Assembly (NCBI GenBank): GCA_002293705.1 | Contig: DBDT01000012.1 | Span: 1-7,609, forward strand | Length of the DNA stretch: 7,609 nucleotides | Reading direction: 5' to 3' | Source: Candidatus Woesebacteria bacterium UBA925 | GTDB taxonomy: Bacteria > Patescibacteriota > Microgenomatia > UBA8517 | Part shown: piece by piece, positions 5,310 to 7,609 of the stretch | How positions within the stretch are numbered: position 1 is the stretch's first letter | How the letters are laid out: each line of letters opens with the position of its first letter | Notes under the pieces: model-generated | Database searches by the model: none | The model's input: the letters and a program-made list of their open reading frames with translations, nothing else | What the model was told of the DNA's origin: nothing | Program-made: the position numbers and the translations under genes

Positions 5310-5495
5310 ATGATAGCAATTTTAATTCGGCCAGTTGACCCTGGTGCGCGTGTAAAAAAGATAGTTTGTTCTACATTGGAAAATTTTCTAGGTGTGGTTG
5401 TCCCTCAGGAGGCAGAATATTGGATTAATCACCAGCAAGTTACCAGGCAAGAAGCTGAAGATCACTTGCGGATTAAGGCAAATTCAGGTAGTTAG
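5310..5495 (+). CDS. Hypothetical small protein, 61 aa, between secY and adk
   Basis: I do not recognise this protein. It is a soluble-looking 61-aa polypeptide: a hydrophobic strand-like start (MIAILIRPVD, 1-10), a middle with a single Cys20 and LENFLGVVVPQEAEYWI (23-39), and a charged, probably helical tail (QVTRQEAEDHLRIKANSGS). The first helix is too short and interrupted to be a membrane anchor. It has a perfect extended -10, a strong SD and a strong terminator immediately after the TAG stop, so expression is well supported despite its size. It could also be co-transcribed from secY, whose stop lies 54 nt upstream with no terminator between. Three of four Arg codons are CGN. The signals make a spurious ORF unlikely. 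Confidence 0.75.
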   Translation: MIAILIRPVDPGARVKKIVCSTLENFLGVVVPQEAEYWINHQQVTRQEAEDHLRIKANSGS

Positions 5496-5507
5496 TTTCA
5501 TATTAAG

Positions 5508-5544
5508 TAGTGAGGGATTGAGGGGTTACCCTCACTATTTTTTT
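5508..5544 (+). terminator. Strong intrinsic terminator before adk
   Basis: TAGTGAGGG (5508-5516) pairs perfectly with CCCTCACTA (5529-5537), a 9-bp stem with a 12-nt loop, followed by seven T. It ends the secY/61-aa transcript and means adk needs its own promoter. Confidence 0.92.
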
Positions 5545-5584
5545 GCCCATTTTTCTCCATTTGAGTATTTTTATGTAACTTGTG

Positions 5585-5593
5585 TGTTAGTAT
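5585..5593 (+). promoter_or_regulatory. adk extended -10 promoter, leaderless mRNA predicted
   Basis: TGT-TAGTAT (hexamer 5588-5593) ends 7 nt before the ATG at 5601, so the predicted transcription start coincides with the A of the ATG. No SD is present and no -35 is seen at normal spacing (TTGAGT at 5561 is 21 nt away). The terminator just upstream requires a promoter in this gap. Confidence 0.65.
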
Positions 5594-5600
5594 TTGTTGT

Positions 5601-6230
5601 ATGAATATCGTTTTAATGGGTCCTCAGGGGTGTGGTAAGGGGACACAAGCCGAAAAGTTGGTTTCCGAGTATGGCTTGATTCGATTTGAGGCAGGCAGTT
5701 TTTTAAGAGAGGTGGCCAAAACTAGGCCAGATGTAGATGAGATGGTGAACAAAAAAGGAGTCCTGGTTCCTGATGAGCTGACCAACCAGCTGGTGACCGA
5801 GTATTTAACTTCAGAAAATCGTTTTGACAACATTGTGTTTGACGGCTTCCCAAGAACTCCTCTTCAATACTCACTTCTTCGTGATTTCTTGCGCTCTCAC
5901 AACAATGATATTGATTTTGTTTTTGTCATAAATATTTCTGAGGAGGAGACAATAAAAAGGTTAAGCGCAAGAAGAATGGACCCAGAAACTGGAAGAATAT
6001 ACAATTTAATCACAAACCCACCTGGACCAGAGCTTGATCACTCAAAATTAATCCACAGAGAGGATGACACGGAGCCAATTATTAAAAAAAGGCTTGCCAA
6101 CTATCACGCAACCACAGAGAAGGCTTTGGAGATGATGAATGCAGATGGAATTCTCCATACAATAGATGGAGAAAGACCTATTGAGGACATCTACGCTGAC
6201 ATTAAAGCAGTAATTGCAAGTAAAGAGTAA
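5601..6230 (+). CDS. adk: Adenylate kinase
   Basis: The 209-aa enzyme interconverts ATP + AMP and 2 ADP in the cytoplasm. Motifs: P-loop GPQGCGKGTQ (7-16, K13), DGFPRT (81-86, R85 contacting AMP), the RR pair at 124-125 opening a long LID with GRIYNLITNPP (131-141), and HREDDTEPIIKKRL (152-165, R153 and R164 for phosphate binding). The LID lacks cysteines, so it is the non-zinc long form. In the AMP-binding loop the usual STGDMLR is EAGSFLR (30-36): the conserved Thr31 is Ala and Asp33 is Ser, while R36 is kept. A TTG at 5580 would add seven residues (CVSICC-rich) unlike any Adk; ATG 5601 matches the family N-terminus and the -10 position. A hairpin follows the stop. Confidence 0.97.
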   Translation: MNIVLMGPQGCGKGTQAEKLVSEYGLIRFEAGSFLREVAKTRPDVDEMVNKKGVLVPDELTNQLVTEYLTSENRFDNIVFDGFPRTPLQYSLLRDFLRSHNNDIDFVFVINISEEETIKRLSARRMDPETGRIYNLITNPPGPELDHSKLIHREDDTEPIIKKRLANYHATTEKALEMMNADGILHTIDGERPIEDIYADIKAVIASKE

Positions 6231-6253
6231 AGGGCTGTAGATTACAGCCCTTT
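6229..6253. terminator. Hairpin between convergent adk and the 116-aa gene
   Basis: AAAGGGCTGTA (6229-6239) pairs perfectly with TACAGCCCTTT (6243-6253) around a GAT loop. The arm begins within the adk stop codon. T-runs on both strands are only three long, but the position between two convergent genes suggests a shared, bidirectional terminator or transcript-end stabiliser. Confidence 0.7.
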
Positions 6254-6263
6254 AGCATGCTTA

Positions 6264-6614
6264 TTATGTGAAGGTGTCTTCTCTAAAACACCCACTGAGA
6301 ATTGAATTGTTGCCCCCTAAGAGTGTATGAACAATGGCATTGCCAGGAACAATATCTTCACCCTCAGTTTTATTGACGATCAAAAAAACTACAACTGAAC
6401 CAGTAGGTATCCCGCAGACATTGAAAACTCCTTGCCAACAAACATCTCCCTCCACCAATTCGACTTTGTGACCATTGGGAAATGTTGGATTGGGAACAAT
6501 TGACATCGAAGTAAGCAAAATCTTGTGTCCATCCATATTTCTATTGGCAAGTGCATGTTCTGCTGCTTTGAATAGCCAAGCCATAGTGCTTGTAGCTTCT
6601 AGTTCAGTAAACAT
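6264..6614 (-). CDS. Hypothetical protein, 116 aa, opposite strand
   Basis: I do not recognise this protein. It is the only minus-strand gene supported here. The start at 6614 is backed by an AAGGAG six nt upstream. The N-terminal part (1-25) looks helical (ALANRNMDGH region following MAWLFKAAEHA); residues about 48-82 alternate hydrophobic and polar residues as in a beta-rich fold (VELVEGDVCWQGVFNVCG, then GSVVVFLIV), and the C-terminal third is Gly/Asn-rich. Three cysteines (59, 67, 109). No signal peptide or clear membrane helix. It lies head-to-tail against adk through a shared hairpin and diverges from map across a 70-nt gap. Its two Arg codons are both AGA, in keeping with the genome. 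The SD and position make it likely real; function unknown. Confidence 0.7.
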   Translation of the reverse strand: MFTELEATSTMAWLFKAAEHALANRNMDGHKILLTSMSIVPNPTFPNGHKVELVEGDVCWQGVFNVCGIPTGSVVVFLIVNKTEGEDIVPGNAIVHTLLGGNNSILSGCFREDTFT

Positions 6615-6620
6615 TCTAGA

Positions 6621-6626
6621 CTCCTT
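6621..6626 (-). promoter_or_regulatory. Shine-Dalgarno of the 116-aa gene
   Basis: CTCCTT on the plus strand reads AAGGAG on the minus strand, 6 nt before the ATG at 6614. It is as strong as the SD of the 61-aa gene and is the main evidence for this start. Confidence 0.78.
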
Positions 6627-6641
6627 TCTGTGAGTTTAGTG

Positions 6642-6647
6642 ATGATA
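6642..6647 (-). promoter_or_regulatory. Candidate -10 of the 116-aa gene
   Basis: On the minus strand this reads TATCAT (5 of 6 to consensus), about 27 nt from the ATG, which would give a leader of about 20 nt including the SD. No good -35 is visible at 17 nt, so the call is tentative. Confidence 0.4.
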
Positions 6648-6668
6648 CCCCTTTGAACTCAAATAAGC

Positions 6669-6674
6669 TACAAT
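6669..6674 (+). promoter_or_regulatory. map -10 box, near-leaderless mRNA predicted
   Basis: TACAAT ends 10 nt before the ATG at 6685, so transcription should begin within about 3-4 nt of the start codon. There is no SD and no extended TG. A TTGAAC at 6653 is too close (10 nt) to serve as its -35. An upstream ATG at 6674 hits TAA after two codons. Confidence 0.5.
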
Positions 6675-6684
6675 ATGGGGTAAT

Positions 6685-7440
6685 ATGAAAACAATTAAGC
6701 CAAAAACAGAAGAAGAGGTCAAGATAATGGAGGAAGGTGGTGCTCTCTTGGGGGAAATAAGGAAAAAACTGGCCCAGGCAGTGGCTCACGGTGTTTCCGC
6801 ATGGGAAATAGAGCTTCTAGCCCGTGATTTGATCAAAAAAACAGGTGGTGTGCCATCATTTCAAATGGTTCCAGGCTACAGCTGGGCTCTGTGTGTGAAT
6901 GTGAATGATGGGGTGGTGCATGGAATACCACACAAGGAAACGGTTTTTAAAAGCGGTGATGTGGTCTCAATTGACGTGGGCCTATACTACAAAGGGCTCC
7001 ACACAGATACCGCAGAAACTGTCTATTTGGGCTCAGACCCACAAATAAAGAGATTTTTAGATACAGGAAGGGCTGCTGTGAATGCTGCAATTATGGCAGC
7101 AGTGGCAGGAAACAAGGTTAGGGATATTGCCAGGGCATATGAAGTTGAGCTCAAAAAAGGCGGCTGCAACCCTATCTGGAACCTAACAGGTCACGGGGTG
7201 GGAAAAAAACTCCATGAAAGCCCATATATCCCCTGTTTTGTGAGTGGATCGGCCGATGAATCGATCACACTTGAGGCTGGTAATACGCTCGCACTTGAGG
7301 TAATGTATACGCTTGGGAGTGGGGAAACCAGAATCGACTCTGATGGCTGGACGATGCGCACAAAAGATGCTAAACTAGCAGCGCTTTTTGAGCACAGCGT
7401 AGTTGTAAGGGAAGGGGAAGCTGCTATACTAACCCCATGA
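6685..7440 (+). CDS. map: Methionine aminopeptidase, type I
   Basis: The 251-aa enzyme removes the initiator Met from nascent proteins with small second residues. The pita-bread metallopeptidase motifs are complete and nearly at E. coli numbering: H79 in VVHGIP, metal ligands D97 (SIDVG) and D108 (HTDTAET), H170 (TGHGVG), H177 (LHESP), E205 (ALEVMYTL) and E236 (FEHSVVV). A zinc-finger or SH3-linker extension, seen in some MetAPs, is absent, so it is the short type Ia form. The N-terminus KTIKPKTEEEVKIMEEGG fits the family start. It ends in TGA, the only TGA stop in the window, overlapping infA by 4 nt (ATGA). The -10 box of infA lies within its last codons. Confidence 0.98.
   Translation: MKTIKPKTEEEVKIMEEGGALLGEIRKKLAQAVAHGVSAWEIELLARDLIKKTGGVPSFQMVPGYSWALCVNVNDGVVHGIPHKETVFKSGDVVSIDVGLYYKGLHTDTAETVYLGSDPQIKRFLDTGRAAVNAAIMAAVAGNKVRDIARAYEVELKKGGCNPIWNLTGHGVGKKLHESPYIPCFVSGSADESITLEAGNTLALEVMYTLGSGETRIDSDGWTMRTKDAKLAALFEHSVVVREGEAAILTP
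7403..7430 (+). promoter_or_regulatory. infA promoter inside map, leaderless mRNA predicted
   Basis: Extended -10 TGC-TATACT (hexamer 7425-7430), with TTGTAA (7403-7408, 4 of 6) 16 nt upstream. The hexamer ends 6 nt before the ATG at 7437, so the predicted +1 is the A of the start codon. The hexamer is identical to that of secY. Confidence 0.6.
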
Positions 7441-7590
7441 ATAAAACAAATACCGTGCTTTTGGGCACAATTCGTGAGATACTGCCCAATACCATGTTTA
7501 GGATCGATCTTTCTGACGGTAGAGTGGTTTTGGCCACACCATCCGGAAAGATGAGGAGAAGCTTTTTCAAGCTCATGCCTGGTAATCAGG
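7437..7590 (+). CDS. infA: Translation initiation factor IF-1, N-terminal part (partial)
   Basis: 51 codons are visible before the adapter, about 70% of the usual 72-aa IF-1. IF-1 is an OB-fold protein that blocks the ribosomal A site during initiation. Matching features: VLLGTIREILPNTMFRIDL (7-25, usual VEGTVVEALPNAMFRVEL), the DGRVVLA strand (27-33), and SGKMRRSFFKLMPGN (36-50, usual SGKMRKNFIRILPGD). The usual His in LAHISGK is replaced (LATPSGK). ATG overlaps the map stop as ATGA, allowing translational coupling, and a promoter inside map would give a leaderless message. The 3' end is lost at the contig edge; rpmJ, rpsM, rpsK would be expected beyond. Confidence 0.94.
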
Positions 7591-7609
7591 CTGTCTCTTA
7601 TACACATCT
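7591..7609 (-). other. Nextera/Tn5 mosaic-end adapter (artefact)
   Basis: CTGTCTCTTATACACATCT is the exact reverse complement of bases 1-19. It truncates infA and is library adapter. Any ORF entering from this end on the minus strand begins with the adapter-encoded peptide MCIRDS, a familiar contaminant signature. Confidence 0.98.

Noticed and set aside
5580..5600. TTG start extending adk by seven residues
   Set aside because: The extension is Cys-rich and unlike Adk N-termini, overlaps the -10 box, and the ATG at 5601 gives the canonical beginning.
7438..7440. TGA as a sense codon (alternative genetic code)
   Set aside because: map has its full family length at this TGA and infA starts on the overlapping ATG, so TGA is read as stop; no in-frame TGA occurs in the other genes.
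7191..7607. 138-aa minus-strand ORF entering from the right end
   Set aside because: It starts in the adapter (MCIRDS), and lies antisense to map and infA, both of which are unambiguous.
1..7609. Composite transposon bounded by 19-bp terminal inverted repeats
   Set aside because: The repeats are exactly the synthetic Nextera mosaic end, lie at the extreme contig ends, and cut through rplX and infA; there is no transposase inside.

Overview
The window is a metagenome-type contig from an A+T-rich bacterium. It carries the lower part of the spc ribosomal-protein operon and continues into secY, adk, map and infA. Several traits point to the Candidate Phyla Radiation (Patescibacteria), possibly Microgenomates or a relative: uL30 (rpmD) is missing between rpsE and rplO, uL18 is shortened, and AGA/AGG dominates arginine codons. 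This placement is inferred from gene content, not from a search. TGA acts as a stop codon (end of map, with infA overlapping it), which argues against the TGA-glycine code of Gracilibacteria/Absconditabacteria. Both contig ends (1-19 and 7591-7609) are 19-nt Nextera/Tn5 mosaic-end adapter sequence, not genome.

Layout. 20-3138: rplX (3' part)-rplE-rpsN-rpsH-rplF-rplR-rpsE-rplO, all on the plus strand with gaps of about 4-15 nt and no rpmD. 3139-3434: a gene-free stretch with several inverted repeats, a terminator-like hairpin and then a strong promoter. 3435-3866: an unrecognised 143-aa gene with its own promoter, Shine-Dalgarno (SD) and terminator. 3957-5255: secY. 5310-5495: an unrecognised 61-aa gene with extended -10, strong SD and strong terminator. 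5601-6230: adk. 6264-6614 (minus strand): an unrecognised 116-aa gene with a strong SD. 6685-7440: map. 7437-7590: infA, cut by the contig end.

The recognised genes form the usual translation/secretion block: large and small ribosomal subunit proteins, the SecY channel, adenylate kinase, methionine aminopeptidase for N-terminal Met removal, and initiation factor 1. In this genome the block is split by three genes of unknown function, each looking like an independent transcription unit.

The most striking pattern is in initiation signals. secY, adk, map and infA have a -10 hexamer (three of four with an extended TGn) ending only 6-10 nt before the ATG, so their mRNAs should be leaderless or nearly so. 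The seven ribosomal genes with visible starts have A/T-rich, SD-less starts. The three unknown genes alone have clear SD sequences. Other points worth a look are a 21-nt exact repeat shared by rplR and rpsE, mutually exclusive RNA pairings downstream of rplO, and an AMP-site substitution in Adk.
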